From positions 186,001-250,000 of the forward strand of contig NZ_JAASRW010000007.1 of NCBI RefSeq assembly GCF_011761355.1: a stretch of DNA of 64,000 bases. Reading direction: 5' to 3'. Source of the stretch: Paenibacillus lupini. Lineage in GTDB: Bacteria; Bacillota; Bacilli; Paenibacillales; Paenibacillaceae. Within the stretch, counting starts at the first letter, position 1. Every line of letters starts with the position of its first letter. Below the pieces are notes generated by a model. That model saw only the letters and a program-made list of their open reading frames with translations. It did no database searches and was not told where the DNA came from. Both the position numbers and the translations under genes were made by a program. Positions 32,755 through 40,442 of the stretch are shown one piece after another.

Positions 32755-33504
32755 TTACATGTACATACCACCGTCTATATGAACGGTTTGTCCCGTCATA
32801 TAAGACGCAGCATCAGATGCTAGGAAGCGTACTGCCGCAGCAATGTCTTCTGCCGAACCAAGACGAGCAAGCGGAATTTGCGCGGACAAGGAATCCTTCA
32901 TTTCAGAAGAAAGCTTGTCTGTCATATCCGTTTGAATAAAGCCTGGTGCGATACAGTTAACAGTAATTCCACGGGAAGCAAGTTCACGTGCGCTTGATTT
33001 GGTCAAACCAATGACGCCTGCTTTCGCCGCAACATAGTTTGCTTGACCCGGATTTCCGAGCACGCCAACAACAGAAGAGATGTTAATAATGCGTCCGGAA
33101 CGCTGCTTCATCATAGGCCGCGTTGCCGCTTTGATTCCGTTAAAGACACCCTTCAAGTTCGTCTCAATAACTTGGTCAAATTCCTCTTCTTTCATACGCA
33201 TAATTAAATTATCTCTTGTAATGCCAGCGTTATTCACCAAAATATCAATCGAGCCAAATTGATTAACAACTTCCTTGACCATAGCATCGAATTCGTCGGT
33301 TTTTCCGACGTTGGCTTTCAGTACAATCGCACGGCGTCCAAGCGCTTCAACAGCTTCAGCTGTCTCCGCAGCAGCAGCTTCGCTGCCGGAGTAGTTAATA
33401 GCTACATCCGCACCGGCTTCCGCAAGTGCAAGGGCAATCGCACGGCCAATGCCGCGGGATGCACCTGTTACAAGCGCTTTTTTGCCTTCAAGACTAGCAA
33501 ACAT
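32755..33504 (-). CDS. fabG: FabG, 3-oxoacyl-ACP reductase
   Basis: FabG is the NADPH-dependent short-chain dehydrogenase that reduces beta-ketoacyl-ACP. The 249-residue protein has the cofactor motif TGASRGIGRAIAL, the NNAG element in LVNNAGITRDN, the catalytic Ser in INISSVVG, and the YxxxK pair in QANYVAAKAGVIG. The C-terminal DGGMYM is typical. It lies between fabD and acpP in the classic fab order. Confidence 0.97.
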   Translation of the reverse strand: MFASLEGKKALVTGASRGIGRAIALALAEAGADVAINYSGSEAAAAETAEAVEALGRRAIVLKANVGKTDEFDAMVKEVVNQFGSIDILVNNAGITRDNLIMRMKEEEFDQVIETNLKGVFNGIKAATRPMMKQRSGRIINISSVVGVLGNPGQANYVAAKAGVIGLTKSSARELASRGITVNCIAPGFIQTDMTDKLSSEMKDSLSAQIPLARLGSAEDIAAAVRFLASDAASYMTGQTVHIDGGMYM

Positions 33505-33540
33505 GGTATACCTCCTCCAAGCTTTGCGTGAAACGGTGCC

Positions 33541-34464
33541 CTACAGTGCTTCTAAAGCTGCAAGGCTGTTAACCGAGATAACGCGAAGATTCTTGTCGAT
33601 TTTCTTGATCAAGCCAGCCAGAACCGTACCTGATCCGATCTCAACAAAAGTATCTACGCCTTGTTCGACTAAATAACGGACGCTGTCTTCCCAAAGAACA
33701 GGGGAATAAACCTGTTCTACAAGGAGGTTACGAATTGAAGCTGCCTCTGTTACCGGAGCAGCCGTTACATTCGCAACGACAGGTACAATCGCATCATTCA
33801 TCGACACTTCCGAAAGAACGCCAGACAGTTTATCTGCCGCAGGCTTCATCAGAGACGAATGGAACGGGCCGCTTACTTCCAGCGGAATAACACGTTTCGC
33901 ACCGGCCTCTTCTTTACCGCGCTCAACAACCGCTTGAACACCTGCTGCAGAACCAGAAACAACAATTTGACCCGGACAGTTTACATTCGCCAGTTCAACC
34001 GTATTTCCTTCTTCTGTAATCTTGGCACAAAGCTCAGCCAGAACGCCACGCTCTGCACCAAGTACAGCAGCCATAGCACCTTGACCGCCTGGAACGGCTT
34101 GTTCCATAAACTCGCCGCGTGCACGAACCGTACGAACTGCATCTGCAAATGACAGAACGCCTGCAGCTACCAAAGCGCTGTACTCCCCTAGACTGTGACC
34201 AGCTACGAAATCAGGTTTGAGGCCGCGGCCTTCCAACGCTTGCAGCAAGGCAACACTGACAGTTAGCAGAGCAGGCTGAGTATTAGCCGTTTGCTTCAAC
34301 TGATCATCTGGTCCGTCAAAAATAATCTCGCTAATTTTGAAGCCAAGTGCTTCGTCTGCTTGATTAAAAATGGCACGCGAGCTTTCGAATGCCTCGTATA
34401 CATCTTTACCCATGCCAACCGCCTGAGCGCCTTGGCCTGGGAATACAAATGCTATTTTACTCAA
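33541..34464 (-). CDS. fabD: FabD, malonyl-CoA:ACP transacylase
   Basis: FabD transfers malonyl groups from CoA to ACP. The 307-residue protein begins SKIAFVFPGQGAQAVGMG and has the nucleophile Ser in VAGHSLGEYSALVAAG, with the partner His in SGPFHSSLMKPA. It follows fabH by 15 nt and precedes fabG. Length and motifs are normal. Confidence 0.97.
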   Translation of the reverse strand: MSKIAFVFPGQGAQAVGMGKDVYEAFESSRAIFNQADEALGFKISEIIFDGPDDQLKQTANTQPALLTVSVALLQALEGRGLKPDFVAGHSLGEYSALVAAGVLSFADAVRTVRARGEFMEQAVPGGQGAMAAVLGAERGVLAELCAKITEEGNTVELANVNCPGQIVVSGSAAGVQAVVERGKEEAGAKRVIPLEVSGPFHSSLMKPAADKLSGVLSEVSMNDAIVPVVANVTAAPVTEAASIRNLLVEQVYSPVLWEDSVRYLVEQGVDTFVEIGSGTVLAGLIKKIDKNLRVISVNSLAALEAL

Positions 34465-34479
34465 CTTAAGTTCCCTCCG

Positions 34480-35466
34480 TTACCAGATCAATACGGATGC
34501 GCCCCAAGTAAGACCGCCTCCGAAACCAACAAATACAAGACAGTCGCCTTCGTTGATTCGCCCTTGCTCGAAAGCCTCAGCAAGTGCAACCGGGATAGAA
34601 GCAGCCGACATGTTGCCGTATTTGTCCAGGTTAATCATACACTTCTCTTCAGGAAGATCGAGTCGGTTAAGTGCAGATTGAATAATGCGGACATTAGCTT
34701 GGTGCGGCACCAGCAGGTCGATATCCTCTTTGCTCATGCCTGCTTTGCGAAGGGCTTCATCAGCTGCTCCGCCCATAATCCGTACTGCGAATTTAAATAC
34801 ATCATTGCCTGCCATGTGAATGTAATGCTGCTTCGAACTCACACTGTCTGCAGAAGCAGGCAAACGCGATCCGCCGCCGCTTACTTTCAACAGTTCGCCG
34901 CCGCCGCCATCAGCGCCAAGCTCGAACGACTTGAAGCCACGGCCTTCCGGCACTTGGCCAAGCACGACTGCTCCAGCTCCGTCACCAAACAGGATGCATG
35001 TATTGCGGTCTGTGTAATCGGTAATACGAGATAAGGTTTCAGCACCAACGACAAGCACATGCTTATACATGCCAGTTGCAATCATATTCGAAGCGGTCGC
35101 AAGACCATAGATAAATCCAGAACATGCTGCGGACAGATCAAAGGCTGCCGCTTTCTTCGCTCCAAGCTTCTCCTGCAGGAGACATGCTGTGGATGGGAAG
35201 AACATATCTGGTGTAATTGTCGACACGATGATGAGGTCAATATCTTCAATCGTTATCCCTGCTGCTTCAATTGCTTTGAGCGATGCTTGGTAAGCCAGAT
35301 CTGATGTTGCCTGCTCCGGGGCTGCCATACGGCGTTCACGAATACCTGTGCGCGTCACGATCCACTCGTCGTTTGTTTCCACCATTTGTTCAAGTTCTTG
35401 ATTCGATAAAATCCGGTCGGGAACGTATTTGCCCGTACCAATAATGCCTACAGGATGTAAATTCAT
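34480..35466 (-). CDS. fabH: FabH, beta-ketoacyl-ACP synthase III
   Basis: FabH starts fatty-acid synthesis by condensing an acyl-CoA primer with malonyl-ACP. In Bacilli this favours branched primers. The catalytic Cys is in LSAACSGFIYGL, His in VPHQANVRII and Asn in YGNMSAASIPVAL. Two adjacent ATG codons overlap the plsX stop; the second (35466) has better spacing (5 nt) from GGGAGG, giving 328 residues. It lies between plsX and fabD, so this cluster carries all early fab genes. Confidence 0.95.
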   Translation of the reverse strand: MNLHPVGIIGTGKYVPDRILSNQELEQMVETNDEWIVTRTGIRERRMAAPEQATSDLAYQASLKAIEAAGITIEDIDLIIVSTITPDMFFPSTACLLQEKLGAKKAAAFDLSAACSGFIYGLATASNMIATGMYKHVLVVGAETLSRITDYTDRNTCILFGDGAGAVVLGQVPEGRGFKSFELGADGGGGELLKVSGGGSRLPASADSVSSKQHYIHMAGNDVFKFAVRIMGGAADEALRKAGMSKEDIDLLVPHQANVRIIQSALNRLDLPEEKCMINLDKYGNMSAASIPVALAEAFEQGRINEGDCLVFVGFGGGLTWGASVLIW

Positions 35467-36458
35467 CATGACCTCCCGCCTATTTCCACTGCAATCGATT
35501 CAGTCAGCTGTGCTTTTATAGCCACTCGCGCTTGTCGAATAGCACTTTTTACAGCTAATGCATCGGATGAACCATGACATTTCATCACTAGTCCATTCAA
35601 TCCAAGCAGCGGAGCACTCCCATGTTCCTTGTAATCCATTTTTTTACGCAGACTCCGAAGCTTTGGCATCATAATGGCTGCCGCAATCTTCGTCATAAAC
35701 GACTCGCCAAAGGCTTCTTTCAGGTAAGTCATCAGTGTACCTGCTGTACCTTCAATCGCCTTAAGCATAATATTCCCCGCAAAGCCGTCACAAATAAGAA
35801 TGTCGCAGCTGCGATTAAGCAAGTCACGTGCTTCCACATTGCCGATAAAGTTAATCGGTGCCTGTTCAAGCAGATCATAAGCAGCTTTGGTCAATTCATT
35901 ACCTTTCCGTTCTTCAGTACCTACGTTCAGCAACCCTACACGCGGATTATCCAAACCATGCACCTTCGTACGGTAAATGCTGCCCATAATTGCATATTGC
36001 AGCAAATGCTCAGGCTTCGCATCCATGTTAGCCCCAAGATCAAGCGCAAGGACACCGATATCATCCATTGTAGGCAGCATAGGTGCCAGCGCAGGACGTT
36101 CGATGCCTTCAAGCCGGCCTACTACGAGCAGCCCCGTTGTCATAAGGGCTCCTGTATTACCAGCAGAGATCATCGCGTCCGCATGCTTCTCACGTACAAG
36201 CTGCCCGGCAACTACCATCGACGAACCTTTTTTTCGACGAACCGCTTTGACCGGCTCTTCATCCGGACCGATCACTTCATCCGTATGGCATAACGTCACG
36301 TTGGCCGGTTTCTTTCCGTTGAGCAGCGGCTCAATAGCCGCCTTATCTCCAACAAGAACCAATTCCGTATCCGGCCACTCCGCCGCAGCATCCATCGCTC
36401 CCTGCACAATGAGGCTCGGAGCGTGGTCGCCTCCCATCGCATCTATGGCGATCCGCAT
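35466..36458 (-). CDS. plsX: PlsX, acyl-ACP:phosphate acyltransferase
   Basis: PlsX converts acyl-ACP to acyl-phosphate for phospholipid synthesis. The 330-residue protein begins MRIAIDAMGGDHAPSLIVQGA and contains GPDEEPVKAVRRKKGSSMV, ISAGNTGALM and CDGFAGNIMLKAIEG, all typical. It lies downstream of fapR across a 161-nt gap that can form hairpins, and overlaps fabH at its 3' end. Confidence 0.96.
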   Translation of the reverse strand: MRIAIDAMGGDHAPSLIVQGAMDAAAEWPDTELVLVGDKAAIEPLLNGKKPANVTLCHTDEVIGPDEEPVKAVRRKKGSSMVVAGQLVREKHADAMISAGNTGALMTTGLLVVGRLEGIERPALAPMLPTMDDIGVLALDLGANMDAKPEHLLQYAIMGSIYRTKVHGLDNPRVGLLNVGTEERKGNELTKAAYDLLEQAPINFIGNVEARDLLNRSCDILICDGFAGNIMLKAIEGTAGTLMTYLKEAFGESFMTKIAAAIMMPKLRSLRKKMDYKEHGSAPLLGLNGLVMKCHGSSDALAVKSAIRQARVAIKAQLTESIAVEIGGRS

Positions 36459-36619
36459 GTCTTTTTCCTCCCAAAAACTCTACCCTCATAACAGGTAAAG
36501 CTTAACTTCAGCGTAAACGGCTGCGTCGTCCTTAGGAGGAGCAGCAGTCGTTTCGCGGGTGAAATATAAGCATAGTATAGAGAAAAACGTATACTACCGT
36601 CTTATATTTTCATAAAAGC

Positions 36620-37234
36620 CTATGCTTCGTTCTCTCCATCACCTGTGGAACGGTAAATGACGAAGTTCCCTTGGAACACCATTTCATCCCCTACATAAGT
36701 GAAGAGCTCCACCTTAGACTTGTGGCGCTCACCGGATATTGAACGTACATAAGCCTTAGCAATACACTTCTCACCAAGCTTGACCGGTCTTATGAAGCGA
36801 ATATCCGCTGTAACCGTCAAGGCGATTTTATCTTCAATAACAGCAACCGCCAGCGAGTTTGCTTGGGCAAACACATGATGGCCCCGGGCAATACCCGTAC
36901 GTGAGAAGACATGCTCTTCACGAATTTCGAATATCGATATTCCGCTTTTGTCCAGCTGTAAATCTACAATGTCACCAATTACTTCATGCAACGGCAAAGA
37001 CTGAACGGAATCATACGAACGCTCAGCCATCAGCTTCATTCGCTCACGCAGCTCTGGAATACCCAGTTCCATCCGGTCTAGCCGTATCGTCTGTATGCTG
37101 ACTTTCAAATGTCTTGTTAGCTCACGATCCGTCATGAACGGGTTTTCATCTATCAATTGAGCGAGCAGCTGATGCCGCTGTCGCTTAGGCATTCGTTCGA
37201 TCTCCGGCACCACCTTAACAGTATTGTAACCCAT
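36620..37234 (-). CDS. fapR: FapR, malonyl-CoA-responsive repressor of lipid synthesis
   Basis: FapR represses fatty-acid and phospholipid genes and is released by malonyl-CoA. The N-terminal HTH is DRELTRHLKVSIQTIRLDR, and the hot-dog effector domain includes RTGIARGHHVFAQANSLAVAV. Two starts are possible: ATG 37234 (204 residues) or an internal ATG at MPKRQRHQLL (37192), which has GGAG 9 nt upstream and matches the B. subtilis N-terminus better. A FapR operator overlaps the promoter upstream, so the gene probably represses itself and the downstream plsX-fab genes. Confidence 0.94.
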   Translation of the reverse strand: MGYNTVKVVPEIERMPKRQRHQLLAQLIDENPFMTDRELTRHLKVSIQTIRLDRMELGIPELRERMKLMAERSYDSVQSLPLHEVIGDIVDLQLDKSGISIFEIREEHVFSRTGIARGHHVFAQANSLAVAVIEDKIALTVTADIRFIRPVKLGEKCIAKAYVRSISGERHKSKVELFTYVGDEMVFQGNFVIYRSTGDGENEA

Positions 37235-37262
37235 GTCTGATTTTACTCGAATGATGGCTGAT

Positions 37263-37280
37263 ATTATAACCTGGTACTAA
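37263..37280 (-). promoter_or_regulatory. FapR operator overlapping the fapR -10 box
   Basis: On the minus strand TTAGTACC is followed by one base and GGTTATAA, against the known FapR palindrome TTAGTACC-N-GGTACTAA. One half is perfect and the other has two changes. The -10 TATAAT (37263-37268) overlaps the imperfect half, a clear layout for autorepression. Confidence 0.75.
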
Positions 37281-37318
37281 TTAAGTATATAAAAAAAAGC
37301 TTATACAGGCAATGGACA

Positions 37319-37353
37319 TAAAAAAATAGCACCTCATCGTAATGAAGTGCTAT
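37319..37353 (-). terminator. Intrinsic terminator after rpmF
   Basis: On the minus strand ATAGCACTTCA pairs with TGAGGTGCTAT (one G-U pair) and is followed by seven T. It separates rpmF from fapR. Confidence 0.9.
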
Positions 37354-37370
37354 TGTGGGAAAACCTGAGA

Positions 37371-37544
37371 TTATTGGGAGATAACCTCTTTTGTTTTGTA
37401 ATATCCGCACACTTTGCATACGTGGTGGCCCAGTTTAAGCTCTCCACATTGCTCGCATTTTACCATACCTGGTACTGCCAGTTTGAAATGCGTACGACGT
37501 TTGTCGCGGCGAGTTTTGGACGTTCTTCTTTGTGGTACTGCCAT
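37371..37544 (-). CDS. rpmF: Ribosomal protein L32
   Basis: This 57-residue gene is easily missed because of its size. The product starts MAVPQRRTSKTRRDKRRTHF and has a four-cysteine zinc ribbon, CEQC and CKVC, so it is the zinc-binding form of L32. It ends YYKTKEVISQ. A GGAGGTGGG ribosome site lies upstream. It follows the DUF177 gene, the conserved yceD-rpmF pair, and ends in a strong terminator before fapR. Confidence 0.97.
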   Translation of the reverse strand: MAVPQRRTSKTRRDKRRTHFKLAVPGMVKCEQCGELKLGHHVCKVCGYYKTKEVISQ

Positions 37545-37583
37545 TGTTTCCCACCTCCTTCATAAAATCAATCGGACATTTCA

Positions 37584-38108
37584 TTATTGTTCGTCTTTGA
37601 ATAAATCCTTGAGCACTGCCATACGTGGATCAATTCGATCTGTATTGCAGCTGCATTTTTGTTCATTTAAGTTCTGTCCACAATTCTGGCACAGCCCTTT
37701 ACAATCATTACTGCATAACGGAGCGAACGGCATGAACAACTGAAGCACTTCTTCCACATAAGACTTCAAATCCAGCCTGTCCCCTGATACCGCAATAATG
37801 TCGTCATCCTCGTCCTGTTCAATTTCTTCCCCGTCCTCAACGGCCGCTGGCTTAAACTGATCATAGACAGGAATTTTCGAATGAAGCTTCACTGGGTCAA
37901 GACAACGCGAGCAAGCGAGCTCCCAATCAATGGTCAATTCGCCTTCGACAGTAATCGAGCCTTCATTGCCTGTCACCTGAAGCGACACATGAAGCGGACC
38001 GGTACTGACGACATCTAATCTGTCCTTAAATAAATCGGACACATCCAGATTCTCATCAATGTTTGCCTTGATACCTTTGGACATCGTTTCTTGTACATGA
38101 AACTGCAT
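37584..38108 (-). CDS. DUF177/YceD family protein (YlbN)
   Basis: This protein family is encoded next to rpmF in most bacteria and has been linked to 23S rRNA accumulation. The start is ATG 38108 (MQFHVQETMSKGIKAN), with GGGGTG 7 nt upstream, giving 174 residues. The domain shows LACSRCLDPV, and the C-terminus has a Cys-rich cluster (CSNDCKGLCQNCGQNLNEQK) that could bind metal. It is preceded by a consensus-like sigma-A promoter and followed by rpmF. Confidence 0.9.
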   Translation of the reverse strand: MQFHVQETMSKGIKANIDENLDVSDLFKDRLDVVSTGPLHVSLQVTGNEGSITVEGELTIDWELACSRCLDPVKLHSKIPVYDQFKPAAVEDGEEIEQDEDDDIIAVSGDRLDLKSYVEEVLQLFMPFAPLCSNDCKGLCQNCGQNLNEQKCSCNTDRIDPRMAVLKDLFKDEQ

Positions 38109-38134
38109 GAGATCACCCCAAACAAACAAAAATT

Positions 38135-38164
38135 ATTATATCTATTAACGAGAGGTTTTGTCAA
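38135..38164 (-). promoter_or_regulatory. Strong sigma-A promoter of the DUF177-rpmF operon
   Basis: On the minus strand TTGACA (38159-38164) and TATAAT (38135-38140) are both perfect, separated by 18 nt. It lies 27 nt before the gene start. Confidence 0.85.
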
Positions 38165-38270
38165 CATTTTCACGCTGTTTTTCATCTTTTCTCCCGTATC
38201 GTCATGAATAAAACAGCGGCCCTGTGCTATGATGGAACATATATCCAACGAAAAGCAAGGAGATGTCTCA

Positions 38271-39518
38271 GTGCGCACAGTAGGACTAATTGTTGAGTAT
38301 AACCCATTTCACAACGGTCATCAATATCATTTACGAGAATCGGTCAAAATAGCACAAGCCGACACCGTTGTTGCCGTCATGAGCGGGCATTTTCTGCAGC
38401 GAGGCGAACCGGCTGTTATGGATAAATGGGCACGGACGGAAGCCGCACTACGCGGCGGCTGCGATCTTGTCATTGAACTGCCCACTGCCTATGCTACTCA
38501 AGCAGCAGAATGGTTCGCCTATGGCGCTGTCTCACTACTTGAAGCTACAGGCGTCGTGGACGCGTTCTGCTTCGGTACAGAGAGCGGCGAGATCGAAGCT
38601 CTGCAACAGGCTGCGCGGTTAATCGCCCATGAGCCTCCAGAATTCCAACAACTGCTGCGTGAGGCCTTGGAGGGCGGCATCAGTTATCCGAGCGCATACA
38701 GCACGGCAGTTGCATCCTATCTAACTTCTATCGGCAATCATGAAGCAGCAGCCTTCCCTTATGCGCAGCCCAACCATACATTAGGACTCCATTACCTTAT
38801 TGCACTGGAACGGATCAAAGGCACGATGGAGCCGCACACCATTCGCCGAGAGAAATCGGAATACGGCCAAACAACAGTCACAGATCATGCCATTGCCAGT
38901 GCAACAGCAATTCGTAAACTACTGCTTGAAGGCGGCGAGCTTGGCGGCTGCCGCTCTCTTGTTCCCGCTACGACTTATGAAGTGATGGAACGGGAATGGG
39001 CAGCAGGAAGAAGTCCTGTAAGCTGGGCGAACTTTGTTCAGCCGCTCATTCATACTGCCGTTACGCAGACACCTGAACAGCTCTCAGGTTATCGCGAGAT
39101 CATGGAAGGGCTGGAGCATCGTTTTCTTAATACACTGCCAAAGCTCGATCAGATTGGCTTCGAACCTCTTCTAGAAGCTTTAAAGACCAAACGTTATACC
39201 AGAACCAAGCTGCAGCGAGCTCTTCTTTCTATTCTGCTCCATCATAAGAAAGAAGATTTTACAGCTGAGAAGCTGGCAGCCGGGGTTGAATATATTCGGG
39301 TGCTGGGCTTTACAGCGAAAGGACAACAGCTGCTGCGCCGGATGCGGTCTGAGGCCACACTGCCTGTCCTCTTAAGCGCTGCAAGGTCTCCTGTGCAGTC
39401 ACGGTACCTCGAGCTTGATACACAGGCTACAGCAGCTTATATGCTGGCACAGCCTGGTCACACATCCGCAGCTGCGATGTTTCGAGATTTTACGGACAAG
39501 CCGATTATAATTGATTAA
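38271..39518 (+). CDS. tmcAL: TmcAL (YlbM), tRNA(Met) cytidine acetate ligase
   Basis: TmcAL makes N4-acetylcytidine at the wobble base of elongator tRNA-Met, using acetate and ATP. The start is GTG 38271 (Met-RTVGLIVEYNPFHNGH), with AAGGAG 8 nt upstream; an earlier in-frame ATG lacks such a site. This gives 415 residues. The nucleotidyltransferase motif is YNPFHNGHQYHL, followed by VAVMSGHFLQRGEPAVMDKW. It is divergent from the DUF177 gene. An extended -10 (TGCTATGAT) overlaps the region just upstream. Confidence 0.93.
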   Translation: MRTVGLIVEYNPFHNGHQYHLRESVKIAQADTVVAVMSGHFLQRGEPAVMDKWARTEAALRGGCDLVIELPTAYATQAAEWFAYGAVSLLEATGVVDAFCFGTESGEIEALQQAARLIAHEPPEFQQLLREALEGGISYPSAYSTAVASYLTSIGNHEAAAFPYAQPNHTLGLHYLIALERIKGTMEPHTIRREKSEYGQTTVTDHAIASATAIRKLLLEGGELGGCRSLVPATTYEVMEREWAAGRSPVSWANFVQPLIHTAVTQTPEQLSGYREIMEGLEHRFLNTLPKLDQIGFEPLLEALKTKRYTRTKLQRALLSILLHHKKEDFTAEKLAAGVEYIRVLGFTAKGQQLLRRMRSEATLPVLLSAARSPVQSRYLELDTQATAAYMLAQPGHTSAAAMFRDFTDKPIIID

Positions 39519-39524
39519 TAATAG

Positions 39525-40298
39525 CTAGTTTGCAGCTTCTTCAATCGCGGTTATTGCGGTTTCCAGCGAGGTGACAGGTACAACCTTCATCTCGCTGTGA
39601 AGTTCTTTCGCTTTAGCCGCTGCTTCTGCGTAATTTGCTTCCGGTGCCAGGAACAGTTGCGCACCAGCTTCGTGAGCCGCTACGACTTTATATGTAATCC
39701 CCCCAATTCCCCCTACTCTTCCATCGGCAGTAATCGTACCGGTCCCTGCAATTCGAAGCCCATCCGTCAAATCTTTATCTAATAATAGATTAAGAGATTG
39801 CAGCGTAAACATCAGACCGGCTGAAGGACCACCGATATCTTCGGCTTTTATTGTAATTTGATTGGATGGATTGGTTGGGTGAACTAACTCCGTACTAGTT
39901 GTATAAGGTATCCCTGCATAAATATAAGCCGCTTCGATCGCAGAGTTCTGTGAAGCAAGCATATCGAGAGCCATTAGATCAAGATAGTCTTTCTCCGACT
40001 TCCCTTTCATCACCGAATCTTTGCTGTAAACAACAAAATCTTTCTTCCATGCTGCTTCAATGACCTGCCAATACTTTGCATCCGTCAGCTTGATCGTGGT
40101 TAATAAAAAGGCTCCACGCTCCCTCGCTTCAGTCGAATGTGATGCTGATGCCTCACCCGTGCCAAGCTGCACAAGCGGCTCTGTCTCGAAAGCAAGGCCA
40201 GGTTCATAGATAACTAGTGGAGTTGGCGCATAAATAACAACCCATAACATCACTGCAATGAGAACAACACCAAGTGCTTGCCTTGTCCTTCCGCTCAA
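39525..40298 (-). CDS. YlbL/SepM-type membrane Lon-fold serine protease lacking its PDZ domain
   Basis: The C-terminal half is a Lon-type protease domain. The nucleophile Ser is in EDIGGPSAGLMFTLQ and the Lys is in GGITYKVVAAHEAG; GTGTITADGRVGGIGG lies between them. An N-terminal membrane anchor is at residues 8-24. YlbL and SepM proteins are about 340 residues with a PDZ domain in the middle. Here only about 35 residues join the N-terminal part (ending IEAAYIYAGIPY) to the protease domain. The start is placed at TTG 40298 with AAGGGG 6 nt upstream. A 7-codon reading frame with a better ribosome site ends on this start. The position beside ylbM and ylbJ supports the family call. Confidence 0.82.
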   Translation of the reverse strand: MSGRTRQALGVVLIAVMLWVVIYAPTPLVIYEPGLAFETEPLVQLGTGEASASHSTEARERGAFLLTTIKLTDAKYWQVIEAAWKKDFVVYSKDSVMKGKSEKDYLDLMALDMLASQNSAIEAAYIYAGIPYTTSTELVHPTNPSNQITIKAEDIGGPSAGLMFTLQSLNLLLDKDLTDGLRIAGTGTITADGRVGGIGGITYKVVAAHEAGAQLFLAPEANYAEAAAKAKELHSEMKVVPVTSLETAITAIEEAAN

Positions 40299-40318
40299 TC
40301 GAAACCCCTTAATGGCAT
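40295..40318 (-). CDS. Possible 7-codon upstream reading frame before the YlbL-like gene
   Basis: AAGGAGG precedes ATG 40318, which encodes MPLRGFD and stops at a TGA that overlaps the TTG start of the protease gene. It may couple translation, or mark a frame change relative to homologues. Evidence is sequence layout only. Confidence 0.3.
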   Translation of the reverse strand: MPLRGFD

Positions 40319-40442
40319 ATCCCCTCCTTGATGGACAATGGTCTATCCATTTCACTAAGCGCGTACAATGAAAAAGACCCCAGTTTGTCCGAATAATCCC
40401 CTCACTTAATGAAAAATCCGCCTTAATGGAGTTGATAAATAA

